Assembly (NCBI GenBank): GCA_030951045.1
Contig: JAUZQJ010000124.1
Coordinates: 1-33,784, forward strand
Direction of reading: 5' to 3'
DNA length: 33,784 nucleotides
Source of the DNA: Mariprofundus sp.
Lineage (GTDB): Bacteria > Pseudomonadota > Zetaproteobacteria > Mariprofundales > Mariprofundaceae
The notes beneath the pieces were generated by a model that was not told the origin of the DNA, made no database searches, and saw only the letters and a program-made list of their open reading frames with translations. Positions 1 to 8,032 of this stretch are shown piece after piece. The position numbers were made by a program, and so were the translations under genes. The stretch's first letter is position 1; each line of letters begins with the position of its first letter.

Positions 1-174
1 CTGGTTAAGCGCCTGAGAGAATTGGCCTGTCTGCATAAGGCCGAACATACCCCAAACACCAAACGTCAAGGAGCCTAAAACAGCAACCATGGATACAACC
101 AACAGATTTCGACTGATCACAATACCAAAGTGATCCCCGGAAGAAGATGCAGACATCATCAATTGTTTTTTCAT
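1..174 (-). CDS. Unidentified membrane-anchored protein, N-terminal 58 residues (truncated by window edge)
   Basis: An open frame runs off the left edge on the - strand. The ATG is at 172-174 and a purine-rich GGAGAGG ribosome-binding site lies about 8-10 bases upstream, so the start is well supported. The 58 visible residues have a short polar start (MKKQLMMSASSSGDHFG) followed by one hydrophobic segment at about residues 18-46, ending in a Gln/Asn-rich stretch. This looks like a signal anchor with the bulk of the protein on the far side of the membrane, but too little is visible to name a family. It is divergent from the next gene, with a 156-base spacer. Envelope peptidases often begin like this, but that is only a guess. 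Confidence 0.6.
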   Translation of the reverse strand, partial: MKKQLMMSASSSGDHFGIVISRNLLVVSMVAVLGSLTFGVWGMFGLMQTGQFSQALNQ

Positions 175-296
175 TTCAGAGCATCCTCTCCATCACAATC
201 TATTATTCTTATCACACGCTCTAAACCAACGAAATGTGCATGTATCTATATAACGTTCATTCACACCGACAACAAGATTGGTTTGACCCATCCTCA

Positions 297-322
297 TTGA
301 CTGCCAGCCCGAAGCTTATAAT
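297..322 (+). promoter_or_regulatory. Putative sigma-70 promoter for the MPN-like gene
   Basis: A perfect -10 box TATAAT lies at 317-322. A TTGACT at 297-302 could be the -35, but the 14-base spacer is short. The predicted transcription start is about 329-331, which coincides with the ATG at 331. The transcript would then be leaderless, consistent with the absence of a Shine-Dalgarno sequence. Confidence 0.45.
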
Positions 323-330
323 CTTGCCCC

Positions 331-762
331 ATGTTACCAAACAACAGTTCAACACAAGAAGTTTTTATCCAACGCCACTGCATGCAGCGGATACTCCATG
401 AAACCATAAGCAGTCAACAAAAAGAGTGCTTCGGGGTGCTTATTGGAGGCGGGAACATAATAACAAACAACATCCATGTCACGGACAAAGTGTTGCAAAA
501 CAACATTTCAGTGGCAAAAACGCCCAATAATGGTCAGGCATTAGGTTACTATTTAAGCTTAAGCGAACGCGATTCAACACCCCTTGAGAAATGCTCTCAC
601 ACGGCATTACTTCTCTCTCAGGCTAAACTACAAGCCCCTTTTTATTACCTCATTATCTACACGGACCACGATGGCAGAATCGATGTACACATGTATGCCG
701 ACTCAGCACTCACCAAACCGCTCACCTTGCGCATGAAGGAAGATGAACGCGCTAAAACTTGA
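331..762 (+). CDS. Degenerate MPN/JAB-domain (M67-like) protein, probably catalytically dead
   Basis: A 143-residue soluble protein without signal or membrane segment. The pattern of the bacterial JAB/M67 metallopeptidase fold is visible. Residues 17-40 contain HCMQRIL followed by KECFGVLIGGG, resembling the family's 'A..P.E.CG.L.G' start with the conserved Glu (E32). Residues 70-84 contain GYYLSLSERDSTP where the family has G.yHSHP....PS..D. Residues 103-121 contain APFYYLIIYTDHDGRIDVH, resembling the 'YLIV.......V..' strand. Both zinc-binding histidines of the JAMM motif are Leu (L75, L77) and the Asp is not in register, so zinc hydrolase activity is not expected. It lies just upstream of rpsB with a 148-base gap. 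There is no clear ribosome-binding site and the start at 331 abuts a TATAAT box. Function is unknown; a protein-binding role is inference. Confidence 0.6.
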   Translation: MLPNNSSTQEVFIQRHCMQRILHETISSQQKECFGVLIGGGNIITNNIHVTDKVLQNNISVAKTPNNGQALGYYLSLSERDSTPLEKCSHTALLLSQAKLQAPFYYLIIYTDHDGRIDVHMYADSALTKPLTLRMKEDERAKT

Positions 763-790
763 TATCCTACGCACTTTTCGTTAGAAAGCG

Positions 791-870
791 CGCCCGTTCA
801 AAATGAGCGGAATACGCACACCGTCTAATCCATTGTGCCCCCTATTGCGGACTTATAGCGAGAACGGGTG
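791..870 (+). promoter_or_regulatory. Structured 5' leader upstream of rpsB (candidate S2 autoregulatory leader)
   Basis: Within the 148-base gap before rpsB, bases 791-799 (CGCCCGTTC) can pair with 862-870 (GAACGGGTG), giving a 9-bp stem with one G-U pair. Inside it, GCACA (816-820) can pair with TGTGC (834-838). The rpsB ribosome-binding site follows 30 bases after the outer stem. Leader-mediated S2 autoregulation of rpsB-tsf is known in Escherichia coli. Whether this structure does the same is inference. No convincing -10/-35 pair was found in the gap. Confidence 0.35.
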
Positions 871-910
871 ATTGGCGGTGGAGGTAATTAAAAACAATCG
901 GAGGACAGAA

Positions 911-1672
911 ATGTCTCAATTTACTATGAAACAACTGCTTGAAGCAGGCGTACACTTTGGTCATCAGACCCGCCGTTGGAATCCAAAAATGGCACCATAC
1001 ATTTTTGGCAAACGTAACGGCATCCACATCATCGATCTTCAGAAAACACTACGCATGGCCAATGAATCCTATTCATTCATGCAGGAGCTGGCAGCTGCTG
1101 GCGGCCGTGTATTATTTGTCGGTACCAAGCGTCAGGCTCGCGATGCTGTAAAAGAAGAATCTGCGCGTGGCGGACACTTTTATGTCAATCACCGCTGGTT
1201 GGGCGGCATGCTGACCAACTTCGCGACTGTGCAGCAGTCAGTACGTAAAATGAAAGATTTACAGCGTCAGAAAGAAGAAGGCGTGTTTGACCTATTGACC
1301 AAAAAAGAAGCTCTTCAGCTACAGCGTGAACTGGACAAGCTGGAACGCTCACTCGGCGGCATCAAAGAGATGACCGAGCTGCCTGACTGTCTGTTCGTTG
1401 TTGATGTACGCAAAGAAGAATTGGCTGTAAAAGAAGCTCAGAAGCTTGGCATCCCGGTTGTTGCAGTTGTAGATACCAACTGTAACCCAACAGGCATTGA
1501 TTATATCATTCCTGGTAATGACGATGCGATTCGTGCTGTGCGTCTGTTCTGCAGCAAGATTGCTGATGCACTACTTGAAGGCGCTGAAGCATGGCAGTTG
1601 GAAAATGCAGAAGATGGTGATGACATTGTAGAAGCTATGGCTGTCGCTGTTGAAGAAGAACCAGCCGCATAA
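911..1672 (+). CDS. rpsB: 30S ribosomal protein S2
   Basis: S2 is a structural protein of the small ribosomal subunit, needed for S1 binding. The 253-residue product opens with [19 protein letters not shown], continues [14 protein letters not shown], and carries further S2 signatures such as [15 protein letters not shown] and [17 protein letters not shown], ending in an acidic tail. The ATG at 911 is chosen because GGAGG lies at 900-904 with a 6-base spacer and the N-terminus matches the family; an in-frame upstream TTG at 872 would add 13 residues not found in S2. It is followed by tsf after 116 bases, the classic rpsB-tsf pair. Length is slightly above the E. coli protein because of the acidic C-terminus. 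Confidence 0.98.
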   Translation: MSQFTMKQLLEAGVHFGHQTRRWNPKMAPYIFGKRNGIHIIDLQKTLRMANESYSFMQELAAAGGRVLFVGTKRQARDAVKEESARGGHFYVNHRWLGGMLTNFATVQQSVRKMKDLQRQKEEGVFDLLTKKEALQLQRELDKLERSLGGIKEMTELPDCLFVVDVRKEELAVKEAQKLGIPVVAVVDTNCNPTGIDYIIPGNDDAIRAVRLFCSKIADALLEGAEAWQLENAEDGDDIVEAMAVAVEEEPAA

Positions 1673-1683
1673 ATAACACGGGA

Positions 1684-1740
1684 GCCGTTCAGCTTGGCTA
1701 AAGCCTCACGCATAAGTGAAAACCAGCCAGGCTGAACAGC
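1684..1740 (+). terminator. Long hairpin in the rpsB-tsf intergenic region (attenuator or processing site)
   Basis: Bases 1684-1699 pair with 1725-1740 over 16 positions with one C-A mismatch and one G-U pair. The loop contains a small TCAC/GTGA helix. It is followed by a T-containing but not uninterrupted T run (CCTTTATT), so it is a weak terminator at best. Partial termination or RNA processing between rpsB and tsf would set the S2:EF-Ts ratio; that role is inferred. Confidence 0.6.
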
Positions 1741-1788
1741 ACCTTTATTGGTATATAACTATATTGTAAAGATTACGGAGAATGACAA

Positions 1789-2661
1789 ATGGCTATTACA
1801 GCTGCAGATGTAAAAAAACTGCGCGAATTAAGCGGCGCTGGCATGATGGACTGCAAAAAAGCATTGGGCGAAACCGATGGAAATATTGATGCAGCAGTCG
1901 ACTTTTTGCGTAAAAAAGGACTATCGGCAGCATCCAAGAAAGCTGGCCGTGTAGCGGCTGAAGGTATCGTTGTATCGGTATCTAAAGGCAACACAGGCGT
2001 AGTATTGGAAGTAAACGCTGAAACTGATTTTGTAAGCAAAAACGATCAGTTCGTTAAATTTGCAAATGATATTGCAGCCTTGATCATCAAAGAAAACCCT
2101 GCGGATGTTGACGCACTGAAAACACTAAGCTTTGATGCAGAGTTTAATGTTGAACAGGCCCTGTCTCAGCTAATCGCAACCATTGGTGAAAACATGAGCA
2201 TTCGCCGTTTTTCACGCACTGAAGTCAACGGTGTTACAGCTTCTTATGTGCATGGCGGCGGTAAAATTGGTGTATTGATTGGTATTGAAGGAGACGTTGA
2301 TGCCGAATTGGCACGCGGTGTGGCTATGCATGTAGCAGCTGCCAACCCTCGTTTCATTGCACGTGCTGATGTTGATGCTGAGTCTGTTGAACGCGAACGT
2401 GCGGTACTGTCTGAACGCGCTATCGCCAGCGGCAAACCAGAAGCGATTGTTGAGAAAATCGTAACGGGCCAGCTCAACAAATTCTATTCTGATATTTGTC
2501 TGCTTGAGCAGGACTTCGTTATGGATACAGACAAAAAAGTCGGCAAAGCCTTGGGCAATGCCAACTTGGTATCCATGGCACGATTCCAGCTTGGTGAAGG
2601 CATTGAGAAAAAAGAAGAAGACTTTGCAGCTGAAGTTGCTGCTCAGATCTCAGGAAACTAA
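1789..2661 (+). CDS. tsf: Translation elongation factor Ts
   Basis: EF-Ts is the guanine-nucleotide exchange factor that recycles EF-Tu-GDP in the cytoplasm. The 290-residue protein has the N-terminal UBA-like module with LRELSGAGMMDCKKAL (residues 11-26) and the EF-Tu-contacting TDFVSKN motif at residues 79-85. The C-terminal part contains EKIVTGQLNKFY and LLEQDFVMD, both typical of the family, at full length. ACGGAG precedes the ATG by about 10 bases. It is co-directional with rpsB and pyrH; the 6-base gap to pyrH indicates one transcript. Confidence 0.98.
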   Translation: MAITAADVKKLRELSGAGMMDCKKALGETDGNIDAAVDFLRKKGLSAASKKAGRVAAEGIVVSVSKGNTGVVLEVNAETDFVSKNDQFVKFANDIAALIIKENPADVDALKTLSFDAEFNVEQALSQLIATIGENMSIRRFSRTEVNGVTASYVHGGGKIGVLIGIEGDVDAELARGVAMHVAAANPRFIARADVDAESVERERAVLSERAIASGKPEAIVEKIVTGQLNKFYSDICLLEQDFVMDTDKKVGKALGNANLVSMARFQLGEGIEKKEEDFAAEVAAQISGN

Positions 2662-2667
2662 AGACTA

Positions 2668-3411
2668 ATGACTGAAGCTTCTGGCAATCATGTAGAGCAG
2701 CGCCCGTATAAACGGGTGCTGCTCAAACTTTCCGGTGAAGTATTGATGGGTGACACTGCCTTTGGTGTTGATGTTGAAACAATTAATCGCCTGGCCAGAG
2801 AACTGATCGAAGTTCAGAACTCAGGCATTGAGCTTGCTCTGGTGATTGGCGGAGGCAACATTTTTCGCGGCATGAGTGGCACTGCATCCGGCATGGATCG
2901 AGCCAGCGCCGATTATATGGGCATGCTGGCTACCGTCATGAATGCCATCGCGCTGCAGGATGCTATTGAACGACACGGCGCAACTGTGCGTGTTATTTCA
3001 GCATTGGCAATCAAGGAAGTCGCTGAGCCATACATTCGACGACGTGCTGTGCGTCATTTGGAAAAAGGCCGCATCCTTATTTTCGCTGCAGGCACTGGCA
3101 ATCCATATTTCACAACAGATACTGCAGCCAGCTTACGCGCCATGGAAATTCAAGCTGAAGCCGTACTCAAGGGCACGAAAGTCGATGGTGTCTATACATC
3201 CGACCCGGCTAAAAACCCTGACGCAAAAAAATACGACACACTTACATTCACCGAGGCATTAACCAACCGCTTGGGCGTAATGGATTCCACTGCCATGTCA
3301 TTATGCAGGGATAATCATATGCCGATTGTTGTGTTTGATGTTACAAAACCTGGACAAATGTTACGTGCAGTATCAGGTGAATCAGTTGGCACACTGGTGC
3401 AGGAGGGTTAA
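2668..3411 (+). CDS. pyrH: Uridylate kinase
   Basis: PyrH phosphorylates UMP to UDP using ATP, the committed step to UTP/CTP, and is a cytoplasmic hexamer of the amino-acid-kinase fold. The 247-residue product contains the phosphate-binding [11 protein letters not shown] (about 18-28), the glycine-rich [10 protein letters not shown] (about 59-68), and the [17 protein letters not shown] segment that binds UMP. It also has ATGT-type [13 protein letters not shown] and [10 protein letters not shown] motifs. It begins 6 bases after tsf and its stop codon directly abuts the frr ATG, so translation is probably coupled. The first 15 residues are extra relative to short family members but no later ATG fits. 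Confidence 0.97.
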   Translation: MTEASGNHVEQRPYKRVLLKLSGEVLMGDTAFGVDVETINRLARELIEVQNSGIELALVIGGGNIFRGMSGTASGMDRASADYMGMLATVMNAIALQDAIERHGATVRVISALAIKEVAEPYIRRRAVRHLEKGRILIFAAGTGNPYFTTDTAASLRAMEIQAEAVLKGTKVDGVYTSDPAKNPDAKKYDTLTFTEALTNRLGVMDSTAMSLCRDNHMPIVVFDVTKPGQMLRAVSGESVGTLVQEG

Positions 3412-3957
3412 ATGCTTACCGATTTACAAACCAAAATGCAGAAGTCTATCGCAGCACTAAAATCAGATTTGGCCACCATTCGCACAGGTAGGGCCAATTC
3501 AGCGCTACTGGATCATATTCGAGTGAATTATTATGGTTCTGATGTACCTGTTTCCCAGATTGGTAGTATCTCTGTTCCTGAACCACGCATGCTGATGATC
3601 ACACCCTGGGAAAAAAGTATCCTCGGTGATCTTGAAAAAGCTATTCTCAAATCAGATCTCGGCTTAAATCCATCTAATGATGGTGAAGTCATACGCATTA
3701 TTTTACCTGAGCTCAATGAAGATCGTCGTAAAGAGTTCGTCAAACAGGTCAAGGCCGCAGGAGAGAAAACCAAAGTCTCTCTTCGCAATATTCGCCGTGA
3801 TGCGAACGATGCCATTAAAAAACAGATAAAAGATGATGGTTTTTCTGAAGATGAAGGTAAGCGTCAACAAGACCAAATTCAGAAAGTAACTGATAAGTTC
3901 GTTGCTGAAACCGATCAGATCATCGAACATAAAGAAACAGATATTCTGACCGTCTGA
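3412..3957 (+). CDS. frr: Ribosome recycling factor
   Basis: RRF acts with EF-G to split post-termination ribosomes. The 181-residue protein is close to the usual 185. It carries the IRTGRANSALLDHIRVNYYG signature near the start, the hinge-proximal PWEKS, DLGLNPSNDGEVIRIILP, and the RRKEFVKQVK...RNIRRDAND helix of domain I. The ATG follows pyrH's TAA without a gap and uses GGAGG inside the end of pyrH as ribosome-binding site. The stop overlaps the uppS start in TGATG. Confidence 0.97.
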   Translation: MLTDLQTKMQKSIAALKSDLATIRTGRANSALLDHIRVNYYGSDVPVSQIGSISVPEPRMLMITPWEKSILGDLEKAILKSDLGLNPSNDGEVIRIILPELNEDRRKEFVKQVKAAGEKTKVSLRNIRRDANDAIKKQIKDDGFSEDEGKRQQDQIQKVTDKFVAETDQIIEHKETDILTV

Positions 3958-4709
3958 TGTCTCCAAGCTTAAAGGAGACCGCTTCCAGCTTGCCTCATCA
4001 CGTAGGCATTATAATGGATGGTAATGGGCGCTGGGCTAAAACCCAGGGTAAAGGCCGCCTTGAAGGGCACAAAAAAGGTGCTGAAGTTGCCCGCAATGTA
4101 GTGCAGTGGGCTAAAAACCTTGGCATCAAACAACTGTCGCTATATGCATTTTCAACAGAAAATTGGCAGCGACCCAAACTGGAAGTGCGCGGCTTAATGA
4201 GCCTGTTATCTGTACTGCTGCCAAAAACGCTACCTGATATGATGCAAAACGGCGTACGGTTTAAAACCCTTGGTGATCTGTCCCCACTACCAAGCAGTGC
4301 CAAAAGAGCTGTTCAGAAGGCAGTAGAAGCAACCAGACACAATACAGCAATCGATCTCATCCTATGCCTGAACTACGGTGGACAGCAGGAGATTCTGGCC
4401 GCCACCAAAAATGTCCTGCGACAGGCGCTTCTGCAAGACCACCCTGAACAGGCTATAGAAGCACTCAACACATCAACGTTTCGTGATCAAATGTGGTGCC
4501 ATGATATTGCGCCGCTTGATCTACTCATCCGTACCGGTGGAGAGATGAGAATATCGAATTTTCACCTCTGGGATGCCGCCTATACCGAACTCTATTTTAC
4601 AAGTGTGCTGTGGCCTGATTATTCACAACAACATTTACAACATGCGCTTGAAGATTATCAGGGCCGTGAACGCCGTTATGGCCTGACCAGTGAACAGGTG
4701 CAATCATGA
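3957..4709 (+). CDS. uppS: Undecaprenyl diphosphate synthase (cis-prenyltransferase)
   Basis: UppS condenses eight isopentenyl diphosphates onto farnesyl diphosphate to make the C55 carrier lipid precursor for peptidoglycan and O-antigen. In the 250-residue product, HVGIIMDGNGRWA (residues 15-27) holds the catalytic Asp (D21), FSTENW lies at 65-70, and RTGGEMRISNF (192-202) is the diphosphate-binding motif. These are all family landmarks, and LWPDY follows at 218-222. One deviation is LWD where most enzymes have LWQ after the RISNF motif. The start overlaps frr (TGATG) and the end overlaps cdsA (ATGA), indicating coupled translation. Confidence 0.96.
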   Translation: MSPSLKETASSLPHHVGIIMDGNGRWAKTQGKGRLEGHKKGAEVARNVVQWAKNLGIKQLSLYAFSTENWQRPKLEVRGLMSLLSVLLPKTLPDMMQNGVRFKTLGDLSPLPSSAKRAVQKAVEATRHNTAIDLILCLNYGGQQEILAATKNVLRQALLQDHPEQAIEALNTSTFRDQMWCHDIAPLDLLIRTGGEMRISNFHLWDAAYTELYFTSVLWPDYSQQHLQHALEDYQGRERRYGLTSEQVQS

Positions 4710-5482
4710 ACGAGCTATCCAAACGTATTATCACCGCCGTTGTTCTGCTGGTATTGGTCTGGGCCTGGTACTTCAACCTTGCATCTCCATGGTTTGAACG
4801 CGGACTGGCTTTCTTTGGCTGGCTTACCACTTGTGAACTCATCCTGTTGATAAAACTACGCAGACCCTGGCTTTACATGTTCACAGCTCTGTTAGCCTGG
4901 CTGGCATTCTGTTTCTCAGCAGACCTTCAACCACTGCTGTTACTCATATTTATCTGGTTTGCAACGATGGTGTTTGATTCGCGACAGAACCCACCCGCTT
5001 TTGACCACTTTTTTACCGGCATCTGGATGTTGGGATGGCTCTTTATCTTTGCCCTGGCCATTGCAGACACACATGCAAGCAAAACAGGTCAGGACTTAAT
5101 TGTCGGTACATGTCTGGCTGTATGGATCTCCGACTCAGCCGCTTATTTTGTGGGTCGCGCCTGGGGAAAACACAAACTGTGCCCTGCGGTGAGCCCCGGA
5201 AAATCCATTGAAGGCGCCATTGGCGGCCTTGTTTTTGGTGTGCCTGTTGCAGCAGGATACTGGCTCTATTGTGATGCACTACCACTGTTTCCTGCACTAT
5301 TGTTAGCGATAGCGGCTGTTATTGCCGGCATGCTGGGTGACCTCTCCGAGTCCTCTGCAAAACGTATTGTGGGCGCAAAAGACAGCGGCCGCTGGCTACC
5401 CGGGCACGGAGGCATACTCGATCGCACCGATGCCATGCTCATGGCGATACCTGTAACCTGGGTATTATGGGGACTACTGTAA
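4706..5482 (+). CDS. cdsA: Phosphatidate cytidylyltransferase
   Basis: CdsA makes CDP-diacylglycerol from phosphatidate and CTP in the inner membrane, the branch point for all phospholipids. The 258-residue protein is almost entirely hydrophobic with about seven to eight membrane segments. It ends with the CDS signature: SESSAKRIVGAKDSG then LPGHGGILDRTDAM, including the Asp residues of the active site. It overlaps uppS by four bases (ATGA), and its stop overlaps the dxr start (TAATG). The conserved uppS-cdsA-dxr-rseP-bamA order supports the assignment. Confidence 0.96.
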   Translation: MNELSKRIITAVVLLVLVWAWYFNLASPWFERGLAFFGWLTTCELILLIKLRRPWLYMFTALLAWLAFCFSADLQPLLLLIFIWFATMVFDSRQNPPAFDHFFTGIWMLGWLFIFALAIADTHASKTGQDLIVGTCLAVWISDSAAYFVGRAWGKHKLCPAVSPGKSIEGAIGGLVFGVPVAAGYWLYCDALPLFPALLLAIAAVIAGMLGDLSESSAKRIVGAKDSGRWLPGHGGILDRTDAMLMAIPVTWVLWGLL

Positions 5483-6651
5483 TGACAACAAAACAGACAC
5501 ACCCCCTACGCATGACCATATTAGGGGCAACAGGCTCCATTGGCTGTAGCACCGCCGATGTGATGCTTCAGCATCCGGATAAGTTTTCTGCCTTTGCCCT
5601 TGTAGGGCACCGTAACGCCGATAAAATGCTGGAGTTAGCCACATTACTGCAACCACAATGGGTTGTCATGACGGATGCCAATGCTGCCAAAGCCTTAGTT
5701 GGAAAATTACCTGTTGGAGTACAACTGGAGTCCGGCATGGATGCTGCTATTGCCCTTGCCTCAGCAACGGAAACAGACATGGTAATGGCTGCCATGGTCG
5801 GCTCAGCAGGCTTGCCTGCCACACTTGCCGCTGTACAAGCAGGTAAACGCGTTGGACTGGCCAACAAAGAGTGTCTGGTCACTGCCGGACAAATTTTTAT
5901 GCGTGACGCTAAAAAGTCAGGTGCTCTGGTAGTGCCTGTAGATTCCGAACATGCGGCAGTACATCAATGTCTGGTTGGTCATGATCACGCATCCATTTCA
6001 CAGGTTATTTTGACCGCTTCCGGTGGTCCATTCCGTGATCGTGATCCAAAAACTCTACACGCGGTGACGCCTGAAGAGGCTATTGCACACCCCAATTGGG
6101 ATATGGGTGCCAAGATCAGTGTTGATTCAGCCACCATGATGAATAAAGCACTTGAACTGATCGAAGCGCGCTGGTTATTCGACATTGAACCAGGAAAACT
6201 ATCCGCCATCATCCACCCGGAAAGCATTATACACGGTATGGTTGAATACATTGACGGCTCTGTATTGGCGCAACTGGCAATGCCGGATATGCGCATGCCT
6301 ATTGCCTATGCCATGCAGGTTCAACCAAGGCTGCATACCGGTATCCCATGGCTGGACTTGGCTAAAACAGGCCAACTGAACTTTCAGGCCATCGACAATG
6401 AACGTTTTCCCGCCATGCGCCTTGTGCAGGATGTGTTAAAAGGTGAAGATTCTCTGGCTATCGCCTTGAATGCAGCCAATGAAGTTGCCAATGCTGCATT
6501 TAGAAACAGAGAGATTGGATTTATGGATATTGTAACGACTGTCGAAGCAGTGCTCCAACAGGTGGACAATATCCCCGTAGATAGCCTGAGTGATGTATGG
6601 TCGCATGATGCCAATGCTCGGGCACTGGCAGCGGCAGCATTGAATGGTTAA
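5482..6651 (+). CDS. dxr: 1-deoxy-D-xylulose 5-phosphate reductoisomerase
   Basis: Dxr (IspC) converts DXP to 2-C-methyl-D-erythritol 4-phosphate with NADPH in the MEP isoprenoid pathway, feeding UppS. The 389-residue product has the NADPH loop TILGATGSIGCSTADV and NKECLVTAG. The metal-binding VDSEHAAVHQCL is followed by TASGGPFRD and PNWDMGAKISVDSATMMNK, the substrate-binding segment. The start is set at 5482, where TAATG overlaps cdsA's stop and GGGGA sits about 8 bases upstream. An in-frame ATG at 5467 would extend the protein by five residues into cdsA and is less likely. Confidence 0.97.
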   Translation: MTTKQTHPLRMTILGATGSIGCSTADVMLQHPDKFSAFALVGHRNADKMLELATLLQPQWVVMTDANAAKALVGKLPVGVQLESGMDAAIALASATETDMVMAAMVGSAGLPATLAAVQAGKRVGLANKECLVTAGQIFMRDAKKSGALVVPVDSEHAAVHQCLVGHDHASISQVILTASGGPFRDRDPKTLHAVTPEEAIAHPNWDMGAKISVDSATMMNKALELIEARWLFDIEPGKLSAIIHPESIIHGMVEYIDGSVLAQLAMPDMRMPIAYAMQVQPRLHTGIPWLDLAKTGQLNFQAIDNERFPAMRLVQDVLKGEDSLAIALNAANEVANAAFRNREIGFMDIVTTVEAVLQQVDNIPVDSLSDVWSHDANARALAAAALNG

Positions 6652-6672
6652 AGCATTGGAGCGTGATCCAGC

Positions 6673-8031
6673 ATGATTGAAATTTTACATACATCTTTGG
6701 CCTTTATTCTTGCCATTGCATTACTTATCGCCGTGCATGAATACGGCCATTTTTCCATGGCCCGCAGACTAGGCATTAAAGTGGAGAAATTTTCCATCGG
6801 CTTCGGCCCTGCGCTCTTCTCATGGCGTAGCAAAGATAATGAAGTGCAATATATTATCGCAGCCATCCCGCTGGGTGGTTATGTTAAAATGCTTGGGGAA
6901 AATCCGGATGAGCAGGCAGAAGGCGTGCAAACAGAACTCTCCGATGCGGATAAAGCCCGAGCATTTAACAATCAACCCGTTTGGAAGCGCGCTGCAGTAG
7001 CCGTTGCAGGACCAGCCTATAACTTTCTGTTCGCCATCCTCGCATATATGATCATTGGATGGCTTGGTCAGGCAGTATTGCCAACCATCGTCGGCCATGT
7101 AAATCCTGCATCCATTGCAGAACAATCCGGCTTACATGTTGATGACCGCATTATATCGATAGAAAACAAGCCTGTTCATTCATGGCAACAGATGGAAGAG
7201 AGGCTCAAACAAAAAGTTGGCTCATCAACAACGATACAGGTACTGCGTGACGAAAGTACTGTCGAATTAAATCTACTTTTACCACATCCGGATAAAGACC
7301 CACTGCTGATGGATATATCCGATCAAGTGCTTGGTTTTAATCCCGGATTAATTGTGCGCATTGAAAATGTCATGGAAGGATCTGCTGCGCAACATGGCGG
7401 CTTACAAAAAGGCGACATCATCAAACAAATTAATGGCTGGCCAGTATCCAATGTGAGTCAGTTGATAAAAAAAATCAAAGCCCAACCTGAACAAGCAGTT
7501 AGCTTGACGGTACAACGAGAGCAAACACTGCTACAACTGCAAGTGACGCCTGTTGCAGATCAACAAGGAAAGGGCCGTTTAGGGGTCAAGCTGGCATCAC
7601 AGACCATACATGGTACTGAGATGTACCGTATGAACGCCTGGGATGGGCTGGCATACGGCTTCATTCGTACCTGGGAGATGACAACATTAACACTGAATGT
7701 GTTTGGTAAAATGGTGACATCTGCGATCTCCCCCGATAATCTCGGTGGCCCCATTGCAATTGCGCAACTGGCAGGTAAAACTGCTGAAATGGGACTGGTT
7801 TACTTTATCGGTTTCCTTGCCTTGATATCAGTAAACCTCGGGGTATTGAATCTCTTGCCTGTTCCAATACTGGATGGAGGTTTATTGCTTTACCTGGGGA
7901 TAGAAAAAATGATAGGAAAACCACTGCCTCCGAAAATACTGGAAATCACCCAAATGTTGGGGTTGATTCTGATCGTAGGCCTGATGGTTTTTGCCTTTTA
8001 TAATGATATATCACGGCTCTTTAGAGGATAA
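6673..8031 (+). CDS. rseP: RIP-family zinc site-2 metalloprotease RseP
   Basis: RseP cleaves membrane-spanning substrates such as anti-sigma factors in the inner membrane during envelope stress. In the 452-residue protein the zinc motif HEYGH is at residues 22-26 in the first membrane segment. The second zinc ligand site NLLPVPILDGG is near residues 393-403 (D401). Two periplasmic PDZ domains lie between (about 125-210 and 220-310, the second with GLQKGDIIKQING). Length and topology are standard for the family. It follows dxr by 21 bases and precedes bamA by one base, the common proteobacterial order. Confidence 0.96.
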   Translation: MIEILHTSLAFILAIALLIAVHEYGHFSMARRLGIKVEKFSIGFGPALFSWRSKDNEVQYIIAAIPLGGYVKMLGENPDEQAEGVQTELSDADKARAFNNQPVWKRAAVAVAGPAYNFLFAILAYMIIGWLGQAVLPTIVGHVNPASIAEQSGLHVDDRIISIENKPVHSWQQMEERLKQKVGSSTTIQVLRDESTVELNLLLPHPDKDPLLMDISDQVLGFNPGLIVRIENVMEGSAAQHGGLQKGDIIKQINGWPVSNVSQLIKKIKAQPEQAVSLTVQREQTLLQLQVTPVADQQGKGRLGVKLASQTIHGTEMYRMNAWDGLAYGFIRTWEMTTLTLNVFGKMVTSAISPDNLGGPIAIAQLAGKTAEMGLVYFIGFLALISVNLGVLNLLPVPILDGGLLLYLGIEKMIGKPLPPKILEITQMLGLILIVGLMVFAFYNDISRLFRG

Positions 8032-8032
8032 T

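Noticed and set aside
872-910. Upstream in-frame TTG start for rpsB
   Set aside because: The added residues are absent from S2 proteins, and GGAGG at 900-904 clearly serves the ATG at 911.
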